A DNA stretch of 52,943 nt from a gamma proteobacterium HTCC2207 (lineage in GTDB: Bacteria > Pseudomonadota > Gammaproteobacteria > Pseudomonadales > Porticoccaceae): assembly GCA_905182275.1 (NCBI GenBank), contig CAJJAU010000074.1, positions 1 to 52,943 of the forward strand. Reading direction: 5' to 3'. This document shows positions 1-9,333 of the stretch, piece by piece. Under the pieces are notes generated by a model that saw only the letters and a program-made list of their open reading frames with translations, was not told where the DNA came from and did no database searches. Position numbers and translations under genes: made by a program. The stretch's first letter is position 1, and each line of letters opens with the position of its first letter.

Positions 1-306
1 GAGTGCAATTTATTCCCGTCGGATGACCTTAAAAATGTGGCTTGCGTTCGTTTTTTTAATCAAAAACTAGAGGCTAGTTAGTAAGCGAGATTCGAAAAAG
101 CTAATTTTTTCAGTTAGTTACCATAAAATTGCATTTGCACTGGGGTTTTCGTCAGAACGTGAACGGTAGTTGATTATTGGTCACTTAAAGGCTCATCCAA
201 ATGGTAGTCTTACTACGTAGACGCCAAAATAGTGGTATTTTTGGCTCTGTTGGCATCGTTGTGAGGGGAGTCACCCAGACGTCTATTTGCCCGGCATGGG
301 GAGTTG
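1..306. other. Intergenic start of window
   Basis: This AT-rich stretch lies downstream of the cryptochrome gene, which ends at 307. I find no convincing gene, RNA or terminator. A 48-codon plus-strand frame from 201 to 347 exists but runs into the cryptochrome 3' end, has no ribosome binding site and resembles nothing I know. Confidence 0.5.
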
Positions 307-1617
307 TTAAATTGGCCAGTCGGAAGCGTCCACTGAATCTAAAGTAACCAATTTAGTATGACCTTGCCAGCGATGTATGAATTCGCTTTGAGGGTCATAG
401 GTCGCTGTTTGTTTATTTAAGTCAAACTTTCTGTGACCTCTTGGATCAGCGCCAACACCCGCTAAGTACTGCCAATTGCCCCAATTAGATGCAGTGTCGT
501 AATCTATTAACTGTTGCTCCATATAAGAAGCACCGTAACGCCAGTCTAAATTGAGCTCGTGAACAAAGCAGCTAGCCACAAGTTGACGCCCTCGATTAGA
601 CATATAACCCGTCGTATTGAGTTGGTGCATCAGAGCATTAATGATTGGGAAGGGTGTATTGCCATGGCACCATTTCTGATAGCGCTGCGGATAAAAACTG
701 GTGTTAGGGTTGCTTGCGCTAATGCCCTTGAAGGTAAACAGTGCTGATTGATGTTTATGAGCATACCACTGGTAGTATTCGCGCCATAGCAACTCAAAGT
801 AGATCCAATATGTTGAGTCATTAGACTCAATATCATTTTCGTAGTCGCGCAGTCGCGCAATTACCGATCGGACAGAAAGACATCCGTTGGACAGCCATGG
901 GGAAAATTTGGTTGAGTAGTCCATGCCGTCTAGACCATTGCGTGTGAGTTTATAGCTGCTGGCCAGCTTTTGGCTAAAGTAACTATTAAGATGCTGATGA
1001 CCAGCATTCTCTCCACCTTCGAAGGTGCAACTGTTTTTTTCATGAATGTTAGTTTTTAAAAATTCGGAGGCAACCTCAGGTGACGGACTTGGTGGCATTG
1101 AGGGCGGCCTTAAGGTGGGCGGGCTTGCAGTGATAGGTTCAATGAGGCGCCTAAATTTAGAAAAGCTAGTAGGCAAGTCGCTTAGTTCAAATGGCAGCTC
1201 ATCTTGCGTAAATAGGGTATGGCTATGCTTTTGCTGAAATACAATTCCCGGGTACCGAGAGACTAAAGTATTCCATTCATGGTTTTCATACCACCCAGCA
1301 TTGCAGCTACGATATAGGTGAGTAACATCATGCAGGGTAATTAGCTCTGCTACTGCATCGAGCAATGGCTGCTCTCGAACCAGTAAGTGCTGTTGTTGGG
1401 AATGAAGATTTTGGTCCAGGGTCTGTAGCGACTGCTGCAAAAAATGAAGCCGATGGTGAGAAAGTTTACCGGGCCCGCGTACCCTGGTTTTCGTGGAAGG
1501 TTGCGATGGGCAATATAGGCAAACCAGTTTATCCATTTCGCGGCATGCCAATGCCAAAGCGGGATTATCTTCAAGACGAAGATCATTAGAAAACAGGAAA
1601 ATTCCAATTTTTAGCAT
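307..1617 (-). CDS. Cryptochrome/photolyase, DASH family
   Basis: This is a flavoprotein of the cryptochrome/photolyase superfamily. The DASH branch repairs cyclobutane pyrimidine dimers in single-stranded or looped DNA and may act as a blue-light sensor. The N-terminal Rossmann photolyase domain starts with KIGIFLFSNDLRLEDNPAL. The helical FAD domain carries ELLWREYYQW, and from about residue 336 TGYMSNRGRQ, then YDTASNWGNWQYLAGVGADPR, all characteristic of cry-DASH. At 436 residues it is full length for the family. A GTG at 1629 would add four residues; I prefer ATG at 1617 because a GGTGA ribosome binding site lies just upstream of it. It is divergent from the DUF3429/DCC/SDR operon. A candidate ECF sigma promoter (1655-1684) precedes it and matches the one in front of the RpoE-type sigma gene in this window. 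The family call is firm; the in vivo role is inference. Confidence 0.93.
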   Translation of the reverse strand: MLKIGIFLFSNDLRLEDNPALALACREMDKLVCLYCPSQPSTKTRVRGPGKLSHHRLHFLQQSLQTLDQNLHSQQQHLLVREQPLLDAVAELITLHDVTHLYRSCNAGWYENHEWNTLVSRYPGIVFQQKHSHTLFTQDELPFELSDLPTSFSKFRRLIEPITASPPTLRPPSMPPSPSPEVASEFLKTNIHEKNSCTFEGGENAGHQHLNSYFSQKLASSYKLTRNGLDGMDYSTKFSPWLSNGCLSVRSVIARLRDYENDIESNDSTYWIYFELLWREYYQWYAHKHQSALFTFKGISASNPNTSFYPQRYQKWCHGNTPFPIINALMHQLNTTGYMSNRGRQLVASCFVHELNLDWRYGASYMEQQLIDYDTASNWGNWQYLAGVGADPRGHRKFDLNKQTATYDPQSEFIHRWQGHTKLVTLDSVDASDWPI

Positions 1618-1654
1618 GCGTATATTCACCGTCTATGATCAATCTGTTAGGCAT

Positions 1655-1684
1655 TATTTACGCGCAGGTTGTGCCCGCGGATCG
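1655..1684 (-). promoter_or_regulatory. Candidate RpoE/ChrR-type (ECF11) promoter of the cryptochrome gene
   Basis: On the minus strand CGATCC (1684-1679) is followed, after exactly 18 bases, by TAAATA (1660-1655). The ATG at 1617 is about 38 bases further on. The element has the same layout and spacing as TGATCC-N18-TAAAGA in front of the ECF sigma gene at 23255-23284, and both have CG just before the -10 element. TGATCC-type -35 elements are known for the ECF11 sigma group. That the window's sigma factor uses this site is inference. Confidence 0.5.
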
Positions 1685-1696
1685 CCTATGTATAAA
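1669..1696 (+). promoter_or_regulatory. Possible sigma-70 promoter of the DUF3429-DCC-SDR operon
   Basis: TTGTGC (1669-1674) and TATAAA (1691-1696) are separated by 16 bases and lie about 80 bases before the ATG at 1775. The site overlaps the divergent cryptochrome promoter. The -35 match is weak, so this is tentative. Confidence 0.3.
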
Positions 1697-1774
1697 ACAG
1701 CATTCGCCTAGCTGGCCGATAACTAATCTAGCTGCCTGTCAATGCCGTATCAAGCGCATCGAAAAGGAGAAATC

Positions 1775-2272
1775 ATGCCGTCAAATTCTCAAGGGCCTCT
1801 GATGCCCAGCATCATGAAAGTGCTTGGCTACGCAGGGTTGTTGCCTTTTTTCATTACTGCTGTGGTTATGCTAAATGCGGTAATGAATGGCCCAGGATTG
1901 CAGAGCGCGGCTATTTTCAATTTGTATGCTCCTTATGTGTTCATCAGTTATAGCGCAGTAATTTTGAGTTTTATGGCCGGAACCCTCTGGGCTAAGTGGG
2001 AGTCAGGCGGTAATAGCACAGCGACTAATGCCGCAGTAATATTCAGTAATGTGGTTTCGCTGACTGCCTGGTTGGCGCTGCTGGTGATCTTTATTTCATC
2101 CATCATGACGGTCTTCGCAGTCACCGTTTTATTTGTTGGCTTTGCCAGTTTACTATGGGTGGAGCGCTTGACTAAAACTGCTTCTAATTACTGGAAAATG
2201 CGGGTTAAATTAACCAGTGCGGTATTGTTAATGCATGTCGTGGTGATCTTTTTAATGCTTCGGGATATTTAA
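1775..2272 (+). CDS. DUF3429 family membrane protein
   Basis: This 165-residue integral membrane protein has about five hydrophobic segments: near VLGYAGLLPFFITAVVM, the YAPYVFISYSAVILSFMAG stretch, NVVSLTAWLALLVIF, TVFAVTVLFVGFASLLW and a C-terminal segment ending in VVVIFLML. The pattern SYSAVILSFMAGTLW is typical of DUF3429 proteins, whose function is unknown. I use the ATG at 1775 because an AAGGAG sequence sits immediately upstream; an in-frame ATG at 1742 lacks a ribosome binding site. The stop is three bases from the next gene, so it is the first gene of a tight operon with the DCC and SDR genes. In other gammaproteobacteria such genes often lie near photolyase or sigma-E/ChrR genes, which fits the layout here, but that is recalled knowledge and not tested. 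Confidence 0.75.
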   Translation: MPSNSQGPLMPSIMKVLGYAGLLPFFITAVVMLNAVMNGPGLQSAAIFNLYAPYVFISYSAVILSFMAGTLWAKWESGGNSTATNAAVIFSNVVSLTAWLALLVIFISSIMTVFAVTVLFVGFASLLWVERLTKTASNYWKMRVKLTSAVLLMHVVVIFLMLRDI

Positions 2273-2275
2273 GAA

Positions 2276-2677
2276 ATGGCTGAATTAACGATTTTTTATG
2301 ATGGTGGTTGCCCGCTCTGCGCTGCTGAAATGAACCATCTGAGAAAGCTTGATAGCAATGATTCAATTGCCTATGAAGATATCTACGCCGATGGATTTGA
2401 AGGGCGTTTTCCATATATTGATCTTCCGCAAGCAGATCGCATACTTCATGGGGAATTGGCCGATGGAACAATTATTTATGCTTTGGATGTTACCTATGAG
2501 GCGTGGGCTTTAGTCGGTAAGCGGCACTGGGTGGCAATTTTGCGATGGCCCCTGTTCAAGCAAGTGGCCAATCTAGGGTATGTTTTTTTTGCCCGATATC
2601 GGCGTAGTATTTCATCCTTGATAAGCGGTCAGTCACGCTGTGATACATGTACGGTAGATAATGAGCCGAAGCCATGA
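2276..2677 (+). CDS. DCC family (DUF393) thiol-disulfide oxidoreductase-like protein
   Basis: This 133-residue protein begins with the DCC signature: FYDGGCPLCAAEM at residues 6-18, with CxxC cysteines at 11 and 14. The family is named for the conserved D-x-x-C-x-x-C region and is predicted to have a thioredoxin-like fold with redox activity; few members have been studied. Later DVTYEAWALVGKRHW and a basic, partly hydrophobic C-terminus also fit DUF393. It is the middle gene of a three-gene operon: three bases after the DUF3429 gene and overlapping the SDR gene by the four-base ATGA. A role in membrane-linked redox chemistry under light stress is inference from neighbours. Confidence 0.85.
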   Translation: MAELTIFYDGGCPLCAAEMNHLRKLDSNDSIAYEDIYADGFEGRFPYIDLPQADRILHGELADGTIIYALDVTYEAWALVGKRHWVAILRWPLFKQVANLGYVFFARYRRSISSLISGQSRCDTCTVDNEPKP

Positions 2678-3420
2678 TTGATGTAGCTAGCAGCGCAATC
2701 GTTCTCGGAGCCAGTGGTGGGTTGGGCTCAGCAATGGTCGCGGAATTTCTCAATGACCCTGCAGTTGGTCAGGTGTTCGCGATAAGCAGTAAACAGCAAC
2801 CCTCGGGCTTGGGCGACCCAAAAAGTGCTCGAAAACTAGTTTGGTTAACCTCCGAGTACAACGAAACGGCTATGGCTGAAGTGGCCAGTCAGCTAGTGCC
2901 TCACGCGGGTACGTTTAGCAGAGTATGTATTTGTCATGGGCTGCTGCACTCGGATACGCTGTGGCCCGAAAAACGCCTCGAAGACATAAATGGCAGTGCA
3001 CTGCAGGATATTTTCCACAGCAATACTGTTGTGCCCGCGCTTTGGCTAAAGTTGCTCTTTAAGATTTTAAAAGGTCAGAATCCGTGCATTGTCGCGACAA
3101 TGAGCGCGCGGGTAGGCAGCATCAGTGATAATCATCTGGGAGGCTGGTATGCCTACAGAGCATCTAAATCTGCGTTAAATATGATTCTAAAAACAGCTGC
3201 CATTGAATATGGACGAAGAGCAAAAAACGTTAAATTTATAGCTTTTCACCCAGGTACTACTGACACTGCTCTGTCTAAACCCTTCCAAGCAACAGTGCCA
3301 ACTGGAAAATTATTTACAACAGAATTTGTCGCTGAGCGATTGGCAATAATCATGGACTCGGCAGAGATCGATGGCGAATTGTCTTATCTGGACTGGGATG
3401 GCCAATCAATTACTTGGTGA
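2674..3420 (+). CDS. Short-chain dehydrogenase/reductase (SDR), C-factor-like
   Basis: This is a 248-residue classical SDR. The Rossmann nucleotide-binding motif GASGGLG lies near residues 12-18, and the catalytic pair is in YAYRASKSALN (YxxxK near residues 159-163), with the catalytic serine region at MSARVGSI. The SDR substrate cannot be read from sequence. The overall form, with short loops and the tail HPGTTDTALSKPFQ, resembles the CsgA/C-factor-like SDR group common in bacteria. The start codon overlaps the stop of the DCC gene (ATGA), so translation is probably coupled. It ends the divergent operon opposite the cryptochrome. Confidence 0.87.
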   Translation: MIDVASSAIVLGASGGLGSAMVAEFLNDPAVGQVFAISSKQQPSGLGDPKSARKLVWLTSEYNETAMAEVASQLVPHAGTFSRVCICHGLLHSDTLWPEKRLEDINGSALQDIFHSNTVVPALWLKLLFKILKGQNPCIVATMSARVGSISDNHLGGWYAYRASKSALNMILKTAAIEYGRRAKNVKFIAFHPGTTDTALSKPFQATVPTGKLFTTEFVAERLAIIMDSAEIDGELSYLDWDGQSITW

Positions 3421-3511
3421 TTTTTTATTGTGCGTTTTATAGTCGCCAATTCGGTTAAACTGGTTATCGATCTTTCGTTAAACGTCCTTCAACAAACACT
3501 AAGAAGACACT

Positions 3512-4819
3512 ATGGGTGCAAAGCCAAGCTTAAGTTGTGAAATTAATGACCTTCTTCATGATGGGCGGGGCGTTGGACGGATCAATGGGAAAGCCTTTTT
3601 TGTTGAGGGCGCTCTGCCTGGAGAAGATGTTGAGTTCAGAGTAACCAATGAGAAGCGCAATTTTGCAGAGGCGCGGTTGACCAAGGTGCTGTCGGCGTCA
3701 CAATATCGCACAGAACCGGAATGTAGATATTTTTCAAAATGTGGCGGGTGTAGTTTGCAACATCTGCAACACTCGGAGCAGATCGAGTTTAAAAAACAAC
3801 AACTTTTAAATAGCGCTCAACGAGTAGGGCTGGAGCCCGAAAATACCCTCGATTCCCTCGTCGGTCCCCAATGGAATTACCGGCGGCGCGCGCGGCTTGC
3901 AGTTCAGAGGGCGAGAGACGGACAGTTTTTGGTAGGCTTCCACAACCCAGGTAGCAATCGTATCGAGCCGATTGCTAGTTGTATGGTGCTGGATAAATCG
4001 CTGGATGCGCTGCTAATGGCTCTGCCTTCAATACTAAATGCACTTGGTGCGGATATTAAGATTTTCGAAATAGAACTGGTCGCTGCAGATAATGCCTTGG
4101 CGGTTGCTGTTGAGGCCAGCCGAAGCCTGTTTGACGCTGAGTTAACCTCGGTTGTGAAAGCTCTTAATGTCGTGGCTGAGATGACTACGCAACTGTGGTG
4201 GAAAGTATCCAAAAATGGACGCTTTTCGCGCGTAGATGATGGTGAAGACGGGCTTTATTTTGGTGTCAAAGACGATATAAAACTCAGTTTTGAGCCGGGC
4301 CAGTTTATTCAGGTTAATGACAGCATCAATCGGAGTATGATTGAACAGATGCTGGCATTGGTTTCAGTTGAAAATACAGGGGTTGCGATCGACCTTTTTT
4401 GTGGTTCTGGCAATCTATCGCTGCCGCTGGCTAAGCAGTTTAATCAAGTTATTGGCGTCGAAGGCCTGGCATCGCTGGTCGTCGCTGCAAATGGAAATGC
4501 CCGCAGTAACGCGATTGATAACACCCAGTTCGTGGTTGCCGATTTAAATGATGCAGCAAGCCTAAAAAAGGTGAGCAAGATTGCCTCATCCATCGATCTT
4601 ATTGTTCTTGATCCGCCGCGTAATGGCGCAGCGGCAATAATGCCTTGGGTGGCCAAGTCAGGGACTAAACAAATTATCTATATTTCATGCCACTCGTCTA
4701 CCATGGTTAGAGATGCTGATTTTTTGATTAGGGCCGGCTACAAACTTAAGAATTTGGGGGTGATGGATATGTTTCCTCACACCGCCCACGTAGAGTCAAT
4801 GGCGCTATTTGAGAAATAA
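3512..4819 (+). CDS. rlmD: 23S rRNA (uracil-1939-C5)-methyltransferase RlmD
   Basis: The enzyme transfers a methyl group from S-adenosylmethionine to C5 of a uridine in 23S rRNA, position 1939 in E. coli numbering. An N-terminal TRAM-like region is followed by the iron-sulfur ligands C71, C77, C80 and C157. The C-terminal methyltransferase domain has DLFCGSGNLSLPLA, LDPPRNGA (about 366-373), the nucleophile C393 in YISCHSST and the general base E428 in HVESM. At 435 residues it matches E. coli RlmD (433). The catalytic loop has SCH where most relatives have SCN. The family also contains RlmC and TrmA; length and the four-cysteine cluster favour RlmD. It starts at ATG 3512, about 90 bases after the SDR gene, and is probably transcribed on its own. 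Confidence 0.88.
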   Translation: MGAKPSLSCEINDLLHDGRGVGRINGKAFFVEGALPGEDVEFRVTNEKRNFAEARLTKVLSASQYRTEPECRYFSKCGGCSLQHLQHSEQIEFKKQQLLNSAQRVGLEPENTLDSLVGPQWNYRRRARLAVQRARDGQFLVGFHNPGSNRIEPIASCMVLDKSLDALLMALPSILNALGADIKIFEIELVAADNALAVAVEASRSLFDAELTSVVKALNVVAEMTTQLWWKVSKNGRFSRVDDGEDGLYFGVKDDIKLSFEPGQFIQVNDSINRSMIEQMLALVSVENTGVAIDLFCGSGNLSLPLAKQFNQVIGVEGLASLVVAANGNARSNAIDNTQFVVADLNDAASLKKVSKIASSIDLIVLDPPRNGAAAIMPWVAKSGTKQIIYISCHSSTMVRDADFLIRAGYKLKNLGVMDMFPHTAHVESMALFEK

Positions 4820-4934
4820 CTAAATGCGGCGGTAAAAGAAACGTAACCTTCGTTTTGATGCTGTAAGAGTCACCTCAAATAAGGTAGAATCACACGCTTT
4901 AAAAATCACCTAACCTCCAGGACAAAATTCCATC

Positions 4935-6194
4935 ATGTTCGAAAAAGACCAGACAATTGCAAAGATTGACCCCGAATTATGGCAGGCTATTCAGAGTGAA
5001 GATCAGAGACAAGAGCAGCATATTGAGTTAATTGCTTCTGAAAATTACACCAGTTTGGCCGTTATGGAAGCTCAGGGTGGCAAAATGACCAACAAGTATG
5101 CGGAAGGTTATCCCGGCAAGCGATACTACGGTGGTTGCGAATATGTTGATTTGGCTGAAGAGTTGGCCATAGAGCGATTAAAGAGCTTGTATGGATCAGA
5201 GTATGCCAATGTCCAGCCGCACTCGGGATCACAGGCCAATAGCGCTGTCTTTTTGGCGCTCATCAAAGGTGGCGATACAATCTTGGGAATGAGTCTTGCA
5301 GATGGCGGTCATTTAACCCATGGGGCTAAGCCTAACTTTTCTGGAAAACTTTATAACCCAGTGCAATATGGATTGAATGCAGAAACGGGTCTTATTGATT
5401 ATGATCAAGTCGAGGCATTGGCGATTGAGCATAAGCCAGCAATGATTATCGCCGGATTCTCTGCTTACTCGGGCATTATGGATTGGGCTAGATTTCGTGA
5501 GATAGCTGATAAAGTGAACGCTTACTTACTTGTAGACATGGCTCATGTATCAGGCCTAGTGGCAGCGGGTGTTTATCCCAGCCCTATCCCACATGCACAT
5601 GTCGTTACTTCTACCACGCACAAAACGTTGCGTGGACCCCGTGGCGGCATTATTTTGACTAATGATGCTGATATCGCCAAAAAATGTAATTCTGCGGTTT
5701 TTCCAGGTAGTCAGGGTGGCCCGTTGTGCCATGTGATTGCGGCGAAAGCGGTAGCATTTAAAGAGGCAGCTAGTGAGGAATTTGTTGTCTATCAAAAGCA
5801 GGTGGTTGCCAATGCAAAAGCTATGGCTGCGACCTTTATCGAGCGCGGTATCGAGATTGTATCCAACGGTACGGAAAATCACCTTATGTTGGTGAGTTTA
5901 ATTGGCAAGGAATATACGGGAACCGATGCCGATCGAGCAATGGGACAGGCATTTATAACCGTGAATAAAAATGCCGTGCCCAATGATCCGCGATCTCCTT
6001 TTGTCACCTCTGGATTGCGTGTGGGTACGCCGGCAATTACTACCCGAGGGTTTGGGCTCGATGAAACTGTCCAATTAACCCACTGGATGTGTGACATTCT
6101 TGATAGTTTGGAAGCTGGCAACTCAGAAACAGTCATCGCAGATGTTAAATCGAAAGTACTGGAAGTCTGTGCACGTTTTCCAGTTTATGGCTAA
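4935..6194 (+). CDS. glyA: Serine hydroxymethyltransferase
   Basis: This PLP enzyme interconverts serine plus tetrahydrofolate with glycine plus 5,10-methylene-tetrahydrofolate and is the main cytosolic source of one-carbon units. The N-terminus has [12 protein letters not shown], followed by [15 protein letters not shown], and the PLP lysine K230 lies in [34 protein letters not shown] and [15 protein letters not shown] are further signatures. At 419 residues it is the normal length. It stands alone with about 115 bases upstream, including a TAGAAT near 4885 that may be a -10 element; no strong -35 element is visible. No riboswitch was seen. Confidence 0.97.
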   Translation: MFEKDQTIAKIDPELWQAIQSEDQRQEQHIELIASENYTSLAVMEAQGGKMTNKYAEGYPGKRYYGGCEYVDLAEELAIERLKSLYGSEYANVQPHSGSQANSAVFLALIKGGDTILGMSLADGGHLTHGAKPNFSGKLYNPVQYGLNAETGLIDYDQVEALAIEHKPAMIIAGFSAYSGIMDWARFREIADKVNAYLLVDMAHVSGLVAAGVYPSPIPHAHVVTSTTHKTLRGPRGGIILTNDADIAKKCNSAVFPGSQGGPLCHVIAAKAVAFKEAASEEFVVYQKQVVANAKAMAATFIERGIEIVSNGTENHLMLVSLIGKEYTGTDADRAMGQAFITVNKNAVPNDPRSPFVTSGLRVGTPAITTRGFGLDETVQLTHWMCDILDSLEAGNSETVIADVKSKVLEVCARFPVYG

Positions 6195-6248
6195 TGAAGT
6201 AATAGCAAGGTGAGTGTGGCTCCCTGGGTAAAACAGTAGGCAGAAACT

Positions 6249-6962
6249 ATGACAGATTTGTCGACATCGATTCGTTTAGCGGGAACTGCCGTTATTCTTC
6301 GTGATGGCCCTGAAGGGCTTGAAACGTTGCTGCTACGTCGCAACGCCAAGCTTGCCTTTGCCGGAGGTGCATGGGTATTTCCCGGGGGTGCCATTGATCA
6401 ATCCGAGTTGGAGGTTGCTAGCTCTGAGGAACAGGCAGCACGAACCGCGACGGTGCGAGAAGTGCACGAAGAATGTGGGTTGACAGTGACTGAAGATAGC
6501 CTAATACACTTTTGTAACTGGACCACACCCATTGGAGAGCGGCGACGTTTTGCGACGTGGTTTTTTGCTACTAGAGCTATCCAGCACTCAGAAGACATAT
6601 TAATCGACGGCTCTGAAATTCATGAGTTTCAGTGGATAAGCCTGCATAAGTCGATGGAACTTTATCACCTCGGCGAATTAACGCTTATGCCACCTACGTA
6701 TCTTGCCCTCAGTCTGATTAGCCACTGTGAAGATGCAGAAGGCGCCTGTCACATGCTTGCGGCGCGTAACCCTTTTGAAGTCACTCCTAAACTATGTAAG
6801 TTGGATGGACAAATGGTTTGTTTGTATCCAGGGGATGCTGGTTACCAGGTTAATGATCCAGTTTTACCGGGTGCTAGGCACCGAACGGTATTCACGCCCA
6901 AAGGTATGGAGTACGCGCACTCAGGCGAAGATGTGGGTGTTGCGCCCATGGATAAACCCTAG
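6249..6962 (+). CDS. NUDIX hydrolase
   Basis: This 237-residue NUDIX protein hydrolyses a nucleoside diphosphate linked to another moiety. The second half of the Nudix box is clear: REVHEECGL, near residues 73-81, fits REUxEExGU. The glycine-rich start (FPGGAID) lies about 25 residues upstream, further than in short NUDIX proteins. This expanded spacing occurs in the NUDT7/NUDT19-like group, often CoA or acyl-CoA diphosphatases, but the substrate cannot be assigned here. The gene lies between glyA and nrdR with no overlap, so its functional link to the riboflavin cluster is unclear. Confidence 0.85.
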   Translation: MTDLSTSIRLAGTAVILRDGPEGLETLLLRRNAKLAFAGGAWVFPGGAIDQSELEVASSEEQAARTATVREVHEECGLTVTEDSLIHFCNWTTPIGERRRFATWFFATRAIQHSEDILIDGSEIHEFQWISLHKSMELYHLGELTLMPPTYLALSLISHCEDAEGACHMLAARNPFEVTPKLCKLDGQMVCLYPGDAGYQVNDPVLPGARHRTVFTPKGMEYAHSGEDVGVAPMDKP

Positions 6963-7027
6963 CCTGAAGTAGTCTGAAAACTGCCGCCAATGTGCTAAAC
7001 TAAGCCACCATTTTTCTGAGCGTCGCT

Positions 7028-7504
7028 ATGTACTGTCCATTTTGTAATGCTGATGACACCAAAGTTGTCGATTCTCGCTTGGTCGCTGACGGTGGGCAAG
7101 TTCGCCGAAGGCGTGAGTGTGTGGATTGCAGTGAACGATTCACGACCTATGAACTGGCCGAACTGGTCATGCCGCGGGTAATTAAAAGCGATGGCAACCG
7201 AGAGCCCTTCGATGAAGATAAGTTGCGCGCAGGCTTGCAGCGTGCGCTTGAGAAGCGACCAGTCTCGATTGAGCAGATTGAGATATCTCTGTCACACATA
7301 AAACATTTCTTACAAGTCACGGGAGAGCGTGAAATTTCTTCACGTATTATTGGTGAAGAGGTTATGCGCCAACTTCAAGACTTAGACGAAGTTGCTTATA
7401 TTCGCTTTGCCTCGGTTTATCGAAGTTTTCAAGATTTGAGTGAATTTCAAGATGAGCTGAATCGACTGAGCGACGCCAAGCCCGTCATAGGCGCAAAAAA
7501 ATGA
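7028..7504 (+). CDS. nrdR: Transcriptional repressor NrdR
   Basis: NrdR represses ribonucleotide reductase genes in response to ATP/dATP. The zinc ribbon has C3, C6, C31 and C34 (MYCPFC and ECVDC), followed by RFTTYE and the ATP-cone domain beginning [21 protein letters not shown]. The 158 residues are standard. The stop overlaps the ribD start by ATGA, the usual gammaproteobacterial nrdR-ribD arrangement, so it heads the riboflavin cluster. A TGCTAAACT sequence near 6992-7000 could be an extended -10 element, with no clear -35. Confidence 0.97.
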   Translation: MYCPFCNADDTKVVDSRLVADGGQVRRRRECVDCSERFTTYELAELVMPRVIKSDGNREPFDEDKLRAGLQRALEKRPVSIEQIEISLSHIKHFLQVTGEREISSRIIGEEVMRQLQDLDEVAYIRFASVYRSFQDLSEFQDELNRLSDAKPVIGAKK

Positions 7505-8622
7505 GTTTTTCGATCCATGACCGCGAGATGATGGCGAGGGCGCTGGTGATGGCCGCCAAAGGTCGGTTTACCACGGCGCCCAATCCTGCGGTTGGATGCG
7601 TTATCAGTCTTGATGAAAATATTGTTGGCGAAGGTTATACCAAGCCAGTGGGCGGCAACCACGCTGAGATCGAAGCGCTCAAAATGGTGAGTGATCCAAC
7701 AGGTTGCAGTGTTTATGTGACACTTGAACCCTGCAGTCATCAGGGTCGAACGCCACCCTGTGTAGGCGCCCTAATAGAAGCTGGTGTGGCGAGAGTTGTA
7801 ATAGCCTGTGAGGACCCTAATCCCGAGGTGTGCGGTCAGGGAATTCAGTTACTCAAAGATGCCGGCATTGAGGTTGACTGCGGGTTACTAGAAGATCAGG
7901 CAAGAGCGTTAAATCAGGGGTTTATCAAACGTCACGAACATGGTTTACCCTGGGTGTTGGTTAAGATGGCCGCTAGTATCGATGGCCGAACAGCCATGGC
8001 CAGTGGACAGAGCCAGTGGGTGACCACTCCGGCTTCGCGCCATGATGTTCAAAAATTACGTGCAAAAAGTTGTGCGATTATTACTGGCATTGGAACTCAG
8101 TTGATGGATGATCCGTCATTGACTGTGCGCATAACCAGTGAACAATTGGGTGTTGAGGATGAGTTGCAGCAGCCGTTGAGAGTTGTCGTTGACAGTCAAC
8201 TGCAGATGCAATCTACAGCGCGTATGTTAACTCAGCCCGGCAATACACTAATTGCAACACTAGATGGGGAAAGTCAGCGTGAAAGAGCCGTTGCCCTAGT
8301 TGCCGCTGGCGCAGAAGTGATCTTTTTGCCTGCACAGGGTAAGCACGTTGATTTACATGCATTATTGAGAGAATTGGCCGAACGCCAGTGTAATTCGGTA
8401 ATGGTAGAGGCTGGGGCTGGTTTAGCGGGTGGATTTATCGCTGAAGGGTTACTCGATGAGCTGGTTTGTTATTGGGCGCCTAAATTATTTGGCAGTGAGG
8501 CGCGGCCGATGTTCAATCTGCCGATTAATACTATTGATGCGCATCTCGCATTATCGATACAAGATATTCGCCAAATTGGTGAAGATCTTCGTATTACAAT
8601 GTATCCAGACAAGGATTACTAA
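7501..8622 (+). CDS. ribD: Bifunctional riboflavin deaminase/reductase RibD
   Basis: RibD catalyses the second and third steps of the pyrimidine branch of riboflavin synthesis: deamination of the diamino-pyrimidinone ribose phosphate, then NADPH reduction of the ribose. The N-terminal deaminase domain has zinc ligands in HAE (54-56) and [12 protein letters not shown] (76-87). The reductase domain starts around [20 protein letters not shown] and contains the conserved [10 protein letters not shown] region. At 373 residues both domains are complete. It overlaps nrdR by four bases and is followed by ribE after 74 bases. Confidence 0.97.
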   Translation: MSFSIHDREMMARALVMAAKGRFTTAPNPAVGCVISLDENIVGEGYTKPVGGNHAEIEALKMVSDPTGCSVYVTLEPCSHQGRTPPCVGALIEAGVARVVIACEDPNPEVCGQGIQLLKDAGIEVDCGLLEDQARALNQGFIKRHEHGLPWVLVKMAASIDGRTAMASGQSQWVTTPASRHDVQKLRAKSCAIITGIGTQLMDDPSLTVRITSEQLGVEDELQQPLRVVVDSQLQMQSTARMLTQPGNTLIATLDGESQRERAVALVAAGAEVIFLPAQGKHVDLHALLRELAERQCNSVMVEAGAGLAGGFIAEGLLDELVCYWAPKLFGSEARPMFNLPINTIDAHLALSIQDIRQIGEDLRITMYPDKDY

Positions 8623-8696
8623 GGTTCCGCAACTAGGAATGGTTGAGAGCACAAGATTGTTGTGTGATTTAAAACGTGTAGTGAGGGGAAAAGATT

Positions 8697-9305
8697 ATGT
8701 TTACGGGAATTATTTCTGCTATTGGTAATGTTGTTGGCTTGGAACCCCGCGGTGGCGATGTTCGGTTAACGATTGAAACAGGCGGTTTGAGTCTGGCTGA
8801 TGTTAGCTTGGGCGACAGCATTGCATGTAATGGAGCCTGCCTTACGGCTGTTGAGTTAACCGGTCAGGGATTTGTCGCTGATGTGTCGGTCGAAACGCTA
8901 AATTTGACTACCATTGGAAACTGGAAAGCTGGAAGTCGCGTGAATTTAGAAAAGGCAATGCAGGCCACGGATCGCTTTGGAGGCCATATCGTCTCGGGCC
9001 ATGTTGACGGCATTGGTGAAGTCGTAGCACTCGAAGGTGACGCTCGGTCTTGGCGATTCAGACTACGTGCCCCTCGAGAGATAGCTAAATATATAGCGCA
9101 CAAAGGTTCTATAACCGTTGATGGTACTAGTCTGACGGTCAATGTTGTTGAAGGATCTGAATTTGAACTAAATATCGTTCCTCACACAATGTTACACACT
9201 GTAATTGGCGACTACAAAGCAGGCACTAAAGTAAACCTTGAAGTTGATTTGGTCGCTCGGTATTTGGAGCGACTACTGCTAGGCGATAAGGCCGCTGACC
9301 AATAA
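8697..9305 (+). CDS. ribE: Riboflavin synthase, alpha subunit
   Basis: The enzyme dismutates two 6,7-dimethyl-8-ribityllumazine molecules to riboflavin and the pyrimidine precursor. The N-terminus MFTGIISAIGNV is diagnostic. The two tandem lumazine-binding repeats are visible: SLGDSIACNGACLTAVEL in the first, and KGSITVDGTSLTVNVVE in the second. At 202 residues it is the usual length. The ribosome binding site GAGGGGA lies upstream of ATG 8697. It sits between ribD and ribBA in the biosynthetic cluster. E. coli calls this gene ribC. Confidence 0.96.
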   Translation: MFTGIISAIGNVVGLEPRGGDVRLTIETGGLSLADVSLGDSIACNGACLTAVELTGQGFVADVSVETLNLTTIGNWKAGSRVNLEKAMQATDRFGGHIVSGHVDGIGEVVALEGDARSWRFRLRAPREIAKYIAHKGSITVDGTSLTVNVVEGSEFELNIVPHTMLHTVIGDYKAGTKVNLEVDLVARYLERLLLGDKAADQ

Positions 9306-9333
9306 TGATACTGATAATGGAAGAGAATAATCA

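Noticed and set aside
201-347. 48-codon plus-strand frame at the window start
   Set aside because: No ribosome binding site, overlaps the cryptochrome 3' end, no recognisable domain.
443-448. TGATCC on the minus strand inside the cryptochrome gene
   Set aside because: Lies inside the coding region near its 3' end and does not precede any gene on that strand within the window.
8623-8696. Possible FMN riboswitch in the riboflavin cluster
   Set aside because: Neither this gap nor the leaders of nrdR, ribBA or ribA contain the conserved RFN sequence elements.
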